A DNA stretch of 8,372 nucleotides from an uncultured Dehalococcoidia bacterium (GCA_903890885.1 CAITCX010000487.1:1-8372), one strand, 5' to 3'; counted from the stretch's first letter, positions 1-6,490 are shown. The notes: generated by a model from the letters alone, not told the origin. Translations and numbers: made by a program.

Positions 1-12
1 ATAAAAATGATA

Positions 13-39
13 TTGATTCAATGATAGGGAAAATACAAT
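13..39 (+). promoter_or_regulatory. Weak candidate promoter of the 64-aa gene
   Basis: A TTGATT hexamer (13-18, 4 of 6 matches to the sigma-A -35 box) and a TACAAT hexamer (34-39, 5 of 6 to the -10 box) precede the gene. The spacer is only 15 bp, shorter than the usual 17, so the pairing is doubtful. The region is AT-rich and starts at the window edge, so the real promoter could lie further left. Confidence 0.25.
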
Positions 40-72
40 ATTTTATCAGCATTTCATAAGGAGGGTAAGTTA

Positions 73-267
73 ATGGCTTCAAAATTGTATGACCTGGGTT
101 CTGCTGTTACAGTTAAAACCAGGGACGGGGGAAATATACAGGGAAGTATATTTAATTATGTTAAATATACTTCCCTTGGAAAACCAGCTTTATACCAAGT
201 TAAACTTAATAACGGCAAAGTTATAATAGTTTGGCCTGAAGAAGTTACGGAACAAGTCACTAACTAG
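73..267 (+). CDS. Small beta-rich protein of unknown function, possibly SH3/Tudor-like
   Basis: This gene encodes a 64-residue protein I cannot assign to a named family. The start is well supported: an AAGGAGGG ribosome binding site (58-65) sits just upstream of the ATG. The protein has no cysteine, no signal peptide and no membrane segment. Hydrophobic and polar residues alternate through most of its length (for example SAVTVKT, YQVKLNNGKVIIVWP), with Gly/Asn turns at DGGN and LNNGK. This suggests four or five short strands in a small barrel, as in SH3-like, KOW or Tudor folds, but that is a fold guess from pattern alone. It is the only + strand gene here, faces the big - strand cluster tail to tail, and is separated from it by a bidirectional terminator, so it is probably functionally unrelated to that cluster. 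Confidence 0.75.
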   Translation: MASKLYDLGSAVTVKTRDGGNIQGSIFNYVKYTSLGKPALYQVKLNNGKVIIVWPEEVTEQVTN

Positions 268-286
268 ATTTTAATTAATAGAGCTA

Positions 287-332
287 TAAAAAAGGGGACT
301 CGTGAAATATTTTTTCAGAGCCCCCCTTTTAT
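287..332. terminator. Bidirectional rho-independent terminator
   Basis: An AAAAGGGG arm (about 290-297) pairs with CCCCTTTT (about 323-330). The pairing continues inward after a small internal mismatch through CTC/GAG and then TGAA/TTCA, closing on a short AT loop. The T-run after the right arm serves + strand transcription from the 64-aa gene. The A-run before the left arm becomes a T-run for - strand transcription, leaving the last flavoprotein gene, whose stop is at 369. Its position between two converging genes fits a shared terminator. Confidence 0.85.
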
Positions 333-368
333 CTAACCTTTAAGTGAATTTCATTTAATCATTATATT

Positions 369-2039
369 CTATTTCGTTTCGTATAAGGCCATGTTAAACT
401 CCGGTCGCTTCCTCATTTCAAACACTTTCTTTCCGTTTTGCAACCTCTGGAAAGTAAACATACCGTCTAAGGCTGGGTCTGCCGCCGGATAGTCCAGTCT
501 GGCATGCTCGTAGCGAGACTCTTTTCTTTCCAGGCAAGCCGTTATATGCATTTCTGCGATATCAAAGAGGTTTCTGACTTCCAGTGCTCTCATCAGGTAA
601 TGAGGATTCTGGGCTATCAGTTTGGGTAAAAATTCCCTGCGCAGTGAACCAAGGCGTCTTGAACCTTCACGCAGCTTGCCCTCAGCCCGGGAAACACCCA
701 CGTAGCGATCACACACATAGCGGACAGAGACTTCCAGCTCAGTTGGCTCAGTACCATCTTTTAACGAAAGGGGTGCCAGCGCAGCCTGTTTCAAACTCTC
801 GAGCTGGGCTTCATCCACTACTGGTTCTGCCGCCTCATTAATAAAGTTAGGCACCTCATCACCCACAATAAATCCAGCTGTAGCGGCAGCAAAACAACCC
901 CCGTTACCGTGAAGAACGTCTCCTGCTACATAAAGTCCTTTTAAGGTCGCCTTGAAATCGCCGTCTGTCCAGATACCAGGTCCAAAATGCAGCTGATTAG
1001 GCCGGTTATCTATTATTTCATACCAATGGTGCCTGGGATCGAAACCCCGTTCCTCGGCTATCTTGAAGGACAATAGCCTCTCGTCCACATAACACACTTC
1101 TATTCTCTTATGATAGTCATCTGGAAGATGTTCAAAACTATTGTAATTTGGCTCACTATTTCCCGAAGGATCGGCGCTCCTCAACCCGCGAGGGCGTTCT
1201 ATACCTTCAAAGTTAATACTTTTAGCAGGAATGCCCTCATTGCCGTGATTACCATACGATAAATTTTTATCATCTCTGAACCTGGTTCCTCTTCCGGCCA
1301 TCTCAAAATTGGCCATATCCGCCCCGGCCCTGTAAGCCATACCCCAGCCGTCTCCGCTGACGGAAGCCGGGCACCAGTGGTAGGTGTATTTGTACTTCCA
1401 GGATTGAGGAGTTTCCGGGTTGTAAATTCGGGAGCAAGCACCGGAAGCCATGATAACAGCCTTGGCTTTGATGACGATAAATTCTCCGGTGCGGGTATCT
1501 ATGGCGGTAGCTCCTGACACCGCGCCCTTATGAGTAAGAAGGTCAACAGCCATGGTTCTATCCATGACATTGACGCCTTTCTTTTTTATTCCTCTGGCCA
1601 TTTCCGGTTTAACATTCTGCCAGTGTACCCTTAGAAAAGGCCCCGGATGATGACAACCCCGGAAGCGATATTCACCATCAGTCCATCTCATGGTTACTCC
1701 GAGTTTTTCCAGCTCTTCGACTGCCCACTGCCCGTTAGCATACATGCGGTATACTGAATCCGGGTGAGCGTATCTTAAACGCTGGTCAAAAAACGGCTGT
1801 CCCATTTCCTCAGCCACTTCCAGAAACTTCTGAGTGGTCATGCCGCGCGGGAAGAATCCGCCATAATGATCAATGCCTTCAGCGGCGCTGCCGCTCCTGG
1901 CCGTGTTTGATTTTTCTACCAGCGTAACTCTCAAGCCGTGATCGGCGGCCTTGGCCGCAGCGGGGCAACCGGCAATTCCTCCGCCAATCACCAATACATC
2001 GGTATCGACAACTTTATCTGCGATCTGTTCCAGTGCCAT
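369..2039 (-). CDS. AprA-like FAD-dependent oxidoreductase, paralogue 1 (last gene of cluster)
   Basis: This 556-residue cytoplasmic flavoprotein belongs to the fumarate reductase/succinate dehydrogenase/APS reductase alpha superfamily. Residues 14-43 form the FAD-binding Rossmann element (GGGIAGC at 19-25, acidic Glu42 at the end of strand 2), followed by the RSGSAAEG segment at 48-55. Compared from memory with Archaeoglobus fulgidus AprA, Trp222, Arg253 and His351 fall where AprA has Trp234, Arg265 and His398, whereas AprA Asn74 is Gly60 here. The C-terminal helical part (about 430-520) carries NPHYLMRALEVRN and ERKESR, resembling the AprA helical domain. True AprA is about 620-660 residues, so this is a shorter relative and probably not an APS reductase. 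The ATG has a GGGAGG site 5-6 nt upstream. The gene lies 21 nt after the second 76-aa protein gene and before the terminator. It has no ferredoxin gene of its own. Substrate unknown. Confidence 0.88.
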   Translation of the reverse strand: MALEQIADKVVDTDVLVIGGGIAGCPAAAKAADHGLRVTLVEKSNTARSGSAAEGIDHYGGFFPRGMTTQKFLEVAEEMGQPFFDQRLRYAHPDSVYRMYANGQWAVEELEKLGVTMRWTDGEYRFRGCHHPGPFLRVHWQNVKPEMARGIKKKGVNVMDRTMAVDLLTHKGAVSGATAIDTRTGEFIVIKAKAVIMASGACSRIYNPETPQSWKYKYTYHWCPASVSGDGWGMAYRAGADMANFEMAGRGTRFRDDKNLSYGNHGNEGIPAKSINFEGIERPRGLRSADPSGNSEPNYNSFEHLPDDYHKRIEVCYVDERLLSFKIAEERGFDPRHHWYEIIDNRPNQLHFGPGIWTDGDFKATLKGLYVAGDVLHGNGGCFAAATAGFIVGDEVPNFINEAAEPVVDEAQLESLKQAALAPLSLKDGTEPTELEVSVRYVCDRYVGVSRAEGKLREGSRRLGSLRREFLPKLIAQNPHYLMRALEVRNLFDIAEMHITACLERKESRYEHARLDYPAADPALDGMFTFQRLQNGKKVFEMRKRPEFNMALYETK

Positions 2040-2060
2040 AAAAACCTCCCAATTTCCTTT

Positions 2061-2291
2061 TTACCTTTTTGCCCGCTGGGCTATTTCAGCCATTTCTTTT
2101 AAGCGTTTGCCAATCACCTCTTCCTCGTAGGCAGTATCGCGATACCTGATACCTTTCTCATAATCGGGGAGCACTTCGAGAGAAGCTTGTTGATAACTGA
2201 TATCTTTCTTCTGTGCATGCTGCTTGATAATTTTCCAGAGAGGGAACTCGAACTTAGATTCGTAATGACCCTGTTCATCCGCTAAAGCCAT
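2061..2291 (-). CDS. 76-aa conserved companion protein, copy B
   Basis: This small charged, soluble protein is of a family I do not recognise. It has the same length as the protein encoded at 6260-6490 and aligns with it without gaps, with about 46 of 76 identical positions by hand count. Shared blocks are GHYES (8-12), PLWK (17-20), KKDISY (28-33) and KGIRYRD (46-52). The C-terminal third is rich in Lys, Arg and Glu and looks helical. It has no cysteine and no membrane segment, so it is unlikely to bind an iron-sulfur cluster. An AAGGAGG ribosome binding site precedes the ATG at good spacing. The gene ends 21 nt before flavoprotein 1, the same arrangement as copy A before flavoprotein 3, which points to a subunit, chaperone or maturation role for the flavoprotein. 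That role is inferred from context only. Confidence 0.85.
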   Translation of the reverse strand: MALADEQGHYESKFEFPLWKIIKQHAQKKDISYQQASLEVLPDYEKGIRYRDTAYEEEVIGKRLKEMAEIAQRAKR

Positions 2292-2369
2292 ACTGATCCT
2301 CCTTGTTTCTATTCTGGTTATAAATAAACTTGTATACCTTTTTTCCGAGTCCTGACCTTTTCAGAAATT

Positions 2370-2398
2370 ATTATATAACAATTAAACTTTATTAACAT
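2370..2398 (-). promoter_or_regulatory. Candidate promoter for the copy B - flavoprotein 1 pair
   Basis: Reading the - strand, a perfect TATAAT (2375 to 2370) lies in a very AT-rich stretch. A poor -35 candidate, ATGTTA (2398 to 2393, 3 of 6), is at 17 bp spacing. Transcription would start near 2363, giving a leader of about 70 nt before the ATG of the 76-aa protein. The perfect -10 box can arise by chance in such AT-rich DNA, so this is only suggestive. Confidence 0.35.
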
Positions 2399-2532
2399 AT
2401 TTATACCTGTGGTTTTTAAAAAGTAATATTAAAACAGGCATAGTTGGAGAACTGGTACCACTGAAGCCCGCCTCTATTGCCGGGTGGACAAATGATTTTG
2501 GCATTCCCAGGTTGAGTCAGAACAAATCTGGA
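2399..2532 (-). other. Spacer after the ferredoxin gene, no gene assigned
   Basis: Together with the promoter region, this makes up the longest non-coding gap in the window (241 bases between the ferredoxin stop and copy B). The part nearest the ferredoxin (about 2440-2532) is more GC-rich than the rest. It contains short complementary arms (CCCG/CGGG near 2466-2485, with CCAC/GTGG outside) but no T-run, so I do not call a terminator. The ferredoxin frame stays open for 38 codons beyond its TAG, until TAA at 2416-2418. Confidence 0.5.
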
Positions 2533-2733
2533 CTACCACATAGATGCCGGGTAGATGATATCAATAGCTCGCTTTGGGCATTCCATCCAGCAGATGCCGC
2601 AGTGCCAGCACTCTTCCTGGTAGACAGCCTTAGGCATATCTGTTTCTGGATCGATAACAAATACATCCATGGGACATAAATCGTAACATTTTTTACAGCC
2701 AATGCATTTCTTATAATCTATTTTTGCGGGCAT
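2533..2733 (-). CDS. AprB-like 2[4Fe-4S] ferredoxin
   Basis: This 66-residue electron-transfer protein has two complete cluster motifs, CxxCxxCxxxCP, at Cys10/13/16/20 and Cys42/45/48/52. It resembles the N-terminal half of AprB, the beta subunit of dissimilatory APS reductase. Trp43, within CWHC, matches the AprB CWEC Trp (Trp48 in A. fulgidus) that lies between the flavin and cluster I. The AprB C-terminal tail of roughly 80 residues, which embraces AprA, is missing, and the protein ends in YPASMW. Its start is only one base beyond the stop of flavoprotein 2, and its ribosome binding site AAAGGAGG lies inside the last codons of that gene, so translation is probably coupled. It is the only ferredoxin gene near the three flavoproteins and may serve all of them as the electron carrier subunit. 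The overlapping 61-aa frame on the same strand is a shadow. Confidence 0.92.
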   Translation of the reverse strand: MPAKIDYKKCIGCKKCYDLCPMDVFVIDPETDMPKAVYQEECWHCGICWMECPKRAIDIIYPASMW

Positions 2734-2734
2734 T

Positions 2735-4414
2735 TTACCTGTCCTCCTTTAAACTCATATCCAGTTCCGGCTGCTTTTTCATCTGAATTACCATTTCTCC
2801 GTTTTCTAACCGTTGGAAAAGCAGCATTTTATTCAAAGATGGGTCCTGCTCCGGATAATCAAGCCGGATATGCATGCCGCGGGTTTCCTTTCTTTCAAGG
2901 GACGCCCGCAGGTGGATCTCGGCTATGTCTATTATATTGCGGACTTCCATGGCTCTCATCAGGTAATGAGGATTATCGGCTTTAAGTTTGTTCAGAAACT
3001 CTCTCCTGAGCGAAGCGAGTCGCCGCAATCCTTCCCGCATTTTCCCTTCGGATTTAGACACTCCAATATAACGGGTGCAGGCATAGCGAATAGCGCTCTC
3101 CAGTTCAACAGGCTCAGTGCCGTCCTTTACTGCCTTAAGTGAATCTACAACCTCTTTCTGGCTCTCAACTTGAGATTCGTCAATGGTTACTTCACCCGCA
3201 GATTTAACAAAACTGCCCACGCTATCACCAACAAGGAAGCCGCTGGTTGCCGCGTTGGCCACATCATGGCAACCGGCCACACAATCGCCTATGGCATAAA
3301 GGCCCTTCACCGAGGTCTTAAAGTTGGCATCCGACCATATACCTGGAGGGACGTGAAGCTGGTTAGGTCTGGTTTCCATTATTTCATACCAGTGTGTCCT
3401 GGGATTAAAGCCTCTATCCTCGGCAATCTTGAATGAAACCAGTCTTTCGTCTACGTAGGCTACTTCGATTCTTTTATGAAAGTCATCCGGTATATTTCCC
3501 AGGTTGTTATACACCGGGTCATTTCTACCCGTTCGCTGCAGTTCAGCCTGTTGTGCTGCGTTGCCTCTAACAATTTCTTCCCCATCCCAGGTCATGCGTT
3601 TTGAGCTTATTCCTTCATTGCCGTTATTACCCTGTGAAAGGACCAGATCATCACGCATTCTGTAACCTACTCCGGCGTGTTCCATATTGGCTAATTCGGC
3701 GCCAGCTCGATAGGCCATTGCCCATCCGTCTCCCGAAACTGAAGCCGGGCACCAATGATACCGGTACTTGTACTTCCAGGGCTGAGGTGTCTCCGGATCA
3801 TATACTCTTGAGCAGGCGGCAGTAGCAATTATCGTGGCTTTGGCTTTGATAACGATAAAACCACCGTCGCGGGTATCAATTGCTGTCGCTCCCACCACAG
3901 CGCCCTTACTGGTAAGCAGGTTAATAATCATCGTCCGCTCCAGGACATTGACCCCTCTCTTTCGCACTCCGTCTGCCATCTCAGGCTTAACATTGGTCCA
4001 GTGAACACGGATACAGGGAACACCGTAACTGAAATGTATCGGCCTTAATTCGCCGTCCCATCTCATGGTGACTCCCAGCTTTTCCAGTTCCTCAATTGCC
4101 CAGAGTCCGTTGGCATACATCCTGTATACACGGCTGGGGTCTGAATATGGGCCGCCGACGTAGTACGCCATCGGTCCCAAGTTTTTCTCAAGCTCCTGCC
4201 ATTGTTGAGGTGTCATACCGCGAGGGTAAGCCCCATTATAATGGTCGATTCCTATCGCGGCACTGCCGCTCCTATCGACCTTTGATTTGTCAACCAGGGT
4301 GACTTTTAAACCATGCTCGGCAGCTTTGGCTGCCGCGGGACAACCAGCTATACCTCCTCCAACCACCAGCACATCGGTTTTTACAATCTTGTTTGCAATC
4401 TTCTCCAGTGCCAT
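2735..4414 (-). CDS. AprA-like FAD-dependent oxidoreductase, paralogue 2 (paired with the ferredoxin)
   Basis: This 559-residue flavoprotein is collinear with the other two paralogues. The FAD-binding Rossmann element occupies residues 14-43 (GGGIAGC at 19-25, Asp42 at the end of strand 2). Among the three it is closest to AprA in the active site: by eye alignment, Trp221, Arg252 and His354 match AprA Trp234, Arg265 and His398. Only this copy has Asn (Asn60) at the place of AprA Asn74. The loop at about 120-137 (PIHFSYGVPC) replaces the AprA segment with Glu141 and differs from the other copies. It has no signal peptide or membrane segment. The start is supported by AGGAG before the ATG. It sits 113 nt downstream of flavoprotein 3, with a candidate promoter in that gap, and overlaps its translation signals with the ferredoxin, so the two form the most obvious alpha/beta pair. 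Probably not an APS reductase, given its length. Substrate unknown. Confidence 0.9.
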   Translation of the reverse strand: MALEKIANKIVKTDVLVVGGGIAGCPAAAKAAEHGLKVTLVDKSKVDRSGSAAIGIDHYNGAYPRGMTPQQWQELEKNLGPMAYYVGGPYSDPSRVYRMYANGLWAIEELEKLGVTMRWDGELRPIHFSYGVPCIRVHWTNVKPEMADGVRKRGVNVLERTMIINLLTSKGAVVGATAIDTRDGGFIVIKAKATIIATAACSRVYDPETPQPWKYKYRYHWCPASVSGDGWAMAYRAGAELANMEHAGVGYRMRDDLVLSQGNNGNEGISSKRMTWDGEEIVRGNAAQQAELQRTGRNDPVYNNLGNIPDDFHKRIEVAYVDERLVSFKIAEDRGFNPRTHWYEIMETRPNQLHVPPGIWSDANFKTSVKGLYAIGDCVAGCHDVANAATSGFLVGDSVGSFVKSAGEVTIDESQVESQKEVVDSLKAVKDGTEPVELESAIRYACTRYIGVSKSEGKMREGLRRLASLRREFLNKLKADNPHYLMRAMEVRNIIDIAEIHLRASLERKETRGMHIRLDYPEQDPSLNKMLLFQRLENGEMVIQMKKQPELDMSLKEDR

Positions 4415-4445
4415 ATTAATCTCCTGAACTTTCTATACGCTTGTC

Positions 4446-4475
4446 ATTTTAAAAACCCTTTATCGGGCTTGTCAG
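4446..4475 (-). promoter_or_regulatory. Candidate internal promoter for flavoprotein 2 - ferredoxin
   Basis: Reading the - strand, CTGACA (4475 to 4470, 5 of 6 to the -35 box) is followed after 18 bp by TAAAAT (4451 to 4446, 5 of 6 to the -10 box). The start site would fall near 4439, about 25 nt before the ATG at 4414, leaving room for the AGGAG site. An octamer TGACAAGC occurs twice on this strand, at the -35 box (4474-4467) and just past the -10 box (4446-4439). Another reading is a weak terminator or attenuator: AAGCCC pairs with GGGTTT around a GATAAA loop and runs into T residues. That stem is only 6 bp with one G-U pair, so I favour the promoter. Confidence 0.45.
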
Positions 4476-4527
4476 GTCTTTGGCTTTTACAAGTATTTAC
4501 GTTGGGAAACTGTGCCGTTGTTTGTGC

Positions 4528-6231
4528 CTAACACCAGGAAGGGTCAGGTTTTAAGCTCATATCGAGTTCGGGTAACTTCCGGAATTCAATCACCGGTTTA
4601 CCATTTTCCAACCTTTGCACCAGAATCATTTTATCAAGTGCCGGATCCGGATTCGGATAATCAAGCCTGTTATGTGAAAGTCGTGATTCCTTTCTTTCAA
4701 GAGAGGCCTGCATATGTAATTCAGAAATATCCATCAGGTTGCGTACTTCCAACGACCTCATCAAGTAATGAGGGTTATACCCATCTAATTTGGGTAAGAA
4801 TTCTCGTCTCAATGAGCCCAGACGCCTAATTCCTTCCCTCAGTTTACCCTCAGCTTTCTGTCCACCCACGTAGCGGGTGCAGGCGTAGCGAATAGCGCAC
4901 TCCAGCTCAACCGGATCTGTGCCATCTTTTACCTGTGTGGGCGCCATGGCAGCCTGTTTTAGAGCTTCTACCTGGCCTATATCCAACACCGGATCGGGAG
5001 TATTTCTCAGGATTTCGGGCAATCGTTCCCCGATGATAAAACCATTGGCAGCACATAGGGCCACATTGTGAACACCATAAATGGTGTCTCCAATGGCATA
5101 AAGCCCCTTCAGCCTGGATTGAAAATCAGCACCCACGTAAACTCCGCACGGTTCGTGCAATTGCATAGGCCGGTTCTCCGTCTGAAGCTCGAACCAGGCC
5201 TTTCTGAAATCGAATCCCCTTTGCTGAGAGATGATAAAGGAGACCATTCTCTCATCAACATAGGCTACCTCAATTCTTTTCTTAAAGTCTTCAGGTAAGT
5301 GCTCAAGAGTATTATATCGAGGTTCGTTCATACCCGGTTGTGGGGCAGCGGATTGACCTGAACGTCTGCCCATCATTACTCCCGAAGCGCCCTCTTCGCC
5401 CTTCCAATTCAGAGACTTGCTTTCAATGCCCCAACCACGGAAATTGCCCCATGAAAGGGTTTTATCGTCGCGCATCCTGCTGGCCCTACCGGACTGCTCA
5501 AGGCTGGCCACTTCGGCGCCTGCTCTATATGCCATTGCCCATCCGTCCCCGGATACAGAGGCAGGACACCAGTGGTAGTTGTATTTATATTTCCAGAATA
5601 GAGGGTTTTCCCCCTCAAAGACACGGGAGCACTTGGCCGTTGCCAGTATAACTGCTTTAGCTTTAATAATAGAAAATTCTCCGGAACGGGTGTTTATAGC
5701 AGTGGCCCCCACCACCCTGCCATTATTTGTAAGAAGGTCAACGATCATGGTCCGTTCAAGTATGTTTACGCCCTTTTCTCTGACAGCCTTGGCCATAATG
5801 GGTTTGACGTTTTGCCAGTGCACATGAATTACTGGCCAACCCCCATGAAAAGCCACATCGATGACCATGAATTTACCGTCATCCCATCTCATGGGAACGC
5901 CCATCTTTTCCAGTTCTGAAATCGTCCAGTCCCGCGCAGCATGCAGTTCATAGCGGATGTTAGGGTCTATGCCATCCTGGCCTTCATAACGGGATACCCC
6001 TTTGATCTGGTTTTGAAAATCTGCCGGGGTCATCCCGCGGGGGAAAGTGCCGCTGAAGTGATCGATGCCCTGTCCGGCACTACCGCTCCTGCTGGTATTG
6101 GATTTCTCAGCCAGAGTAACCTTAAGACCTTTCTCGGCAGCTTTATAGGCTGCCGGGCATCCGGCGATACCCCCGCCAACCACCAGGACGTCAGTCTCAA
6201 CAACTTTATCTGTCAATTTTTCTGCACTCAT
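4528..6231 (-). CDS. AprA-like FAD-dependent oxidoreductase, paralogue 3 (first flavoprotein of cluster)
   Basis: At 567 residues this is the longest of the three paralogous flavoproteins and the most divergent. The FAD-binding Rossmann element is at 14-43 (GGGIAGC at 19-25, Glu42). Trp221, Arg252 and His359 fall at the AprA Trp234/Arg265/His398 positions by eye alignment, while AprA Asn74 is Ser60 here. Its substrate-side loops differ from the other copies: residues 79-92 contain GQDGIDP, residues 121-137 contain VAFHGGWP, and an extra low-complexity stretch runs at about 280-300 (GASGVMMGRRSGQSAAPQPG). The usual Trp after the active-site His (GIW in the sister copies) is Tyr (GVY). The C-terminus ends in PSWC. 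An AGGAGAA site precedes the ATG. The gene follows copy A of the 76-aa protein by 28 nt and has no ferredoxin gene directly after it. It probably acts in the cytoplasm on a substrate different from that of its paralogues, but the substrate is unknown. Confidence 0.88.
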   Translation of the reverse strand: MSAEKLTDKVVETDVLVVGGGIAGCPAAYKAAEKGLKVTLAEKSNTSRSGSAGQGIDHFSGTFPRGMTPADFQNQIKGVSRYEGQDGIDPNIRYELHAARDWTISELEKMGVPMRWDDGKFMVIDVAFHGGWPVIHVHWQNVKPIMAKAVREKGVNILERTMIVDLLTNNGRVVGATAINTRSGEFSIIKAKAVILATAKCSRVFEGENPLFWKYKYNYHWCPASVSGDGWAMAYRAGAEVASLEQSGRASRMRDDKTLSWGNFRGWGIESKSLNWKGEEGASGVMMGRRSGQSAAPQPGMNEPRYNTLEHLPEDFKKRIEVAYVDERMVSFIISQQRGFDFRKAWFELQTENRPMQLHEPCGVYVGADFQSRLKGLYAIGDTIYGVHNVALCAANGFIIGERLPEILRNTPDPVLDIGQVEALKQAAMAPTQVKDGTDPVELECAIRYACTRYVGGQKAEGKLREGIRRLGSLRREFLPKLDGYNPHYLMRSLEVRNLMDISELHMQASLERKESRLSHNRLDYPNPDPALDKMILVQRLENGKPVIEFRKLPELDMSLKPDPSWC

Positions 6232-6259
6232 TCTTTTCTCCTAGATCTTCTTATCGTCC

Positions 6260-6490
6260 TTACAGTCCCTGACGTTGCCGCGATTCGATTATCTCTTTGT
6301 TTCGTTTATCTACTTCAGCTTTGTAGTAGGCCTCATCACGATAGCGGATGCCTTTTCCGTACTCCAGAATCGCCTCTTCAGAGGCCTTTGAATAACTGAT
6401 GTCTTTCTTGTCCGCGATCTGTTTGATTAGCTTCCATAAAGGATACTCGAATTGTGATTCATAGTGACCATTTTCATCTCTTAAAGCCAT
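6260..6490 (-). CDS. 76-aa conserved companion protein, copy A
   Basis: This is the first gene of the flavoprotein cluster. It encodes a soluble 76-residue protein of unknown family, a paralogue of the protein at 2061-2291. The first 55 residues are strongly conserved between the copies (GHYES, PLWK, KKDISY, KGIRYRD), while the Lys/Glu/Arg-rich tail has drifted. It contains no Cys and no cluster or nucleotide motif. The ATG is supported by an AGGAG site. The conserved aromatic and charged N-terminal half suggests a protein contact surface. Since each copy is immediately upstream of an AprA-like gene (28 nt here), it may be a third subunit or an assembly factor. A longer + strand reading frame (5941-6399) runs across this region but lacks a ribosome binding site and is a shadow. 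Confidence 0.85.
   Translation of the reverse strand: MALRDENGHYESQFEYPLWKLIKQIADKKDISYSKASEEAILEYGKGIRYRDEAYYKAEVDKRNKEIIESRQRQGL

Noticed and set aside
2451..2462. TGGTACC element resembling the core of a T-box riboswitch
   Set aside because: It is a short palindrome only. No specifier hairpin or terminator is seen, and the downstream gene is not an aminoacyl-tRNA synthetase or amino-acid gene.
2517..2702. 61-aa frame overlapping the ferredoxin on the same strand
   Set aside because: It is a shifted frame of the ferredoxin, which has both cluster motifs intact and a proper ribosome binding site.
4451..4470. Terminator between flavoprotein 3 and flavoprotein 2
   Set aside because: The stem is only 6 bp with a G-U pair, and the same bases read better as a promoter spacer.
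369..6231. Calling the flavoproteins aprA and the ferredoxin aprB of dissimilatory sulfate reduction
   Set aside because: They are some 60-100 residues shorter than AprA, lack the Glu141 equivalent and mostly the Asn74 equivalent. The ferredoxin lacks the AprB tail, and no sat or qmo genes are adjacent.
5941..6399. 152-aa + strand reading frame
   Set aside because: It runs antisense across two well-supported genes, has no ribosome binding site and no recognisable domain.
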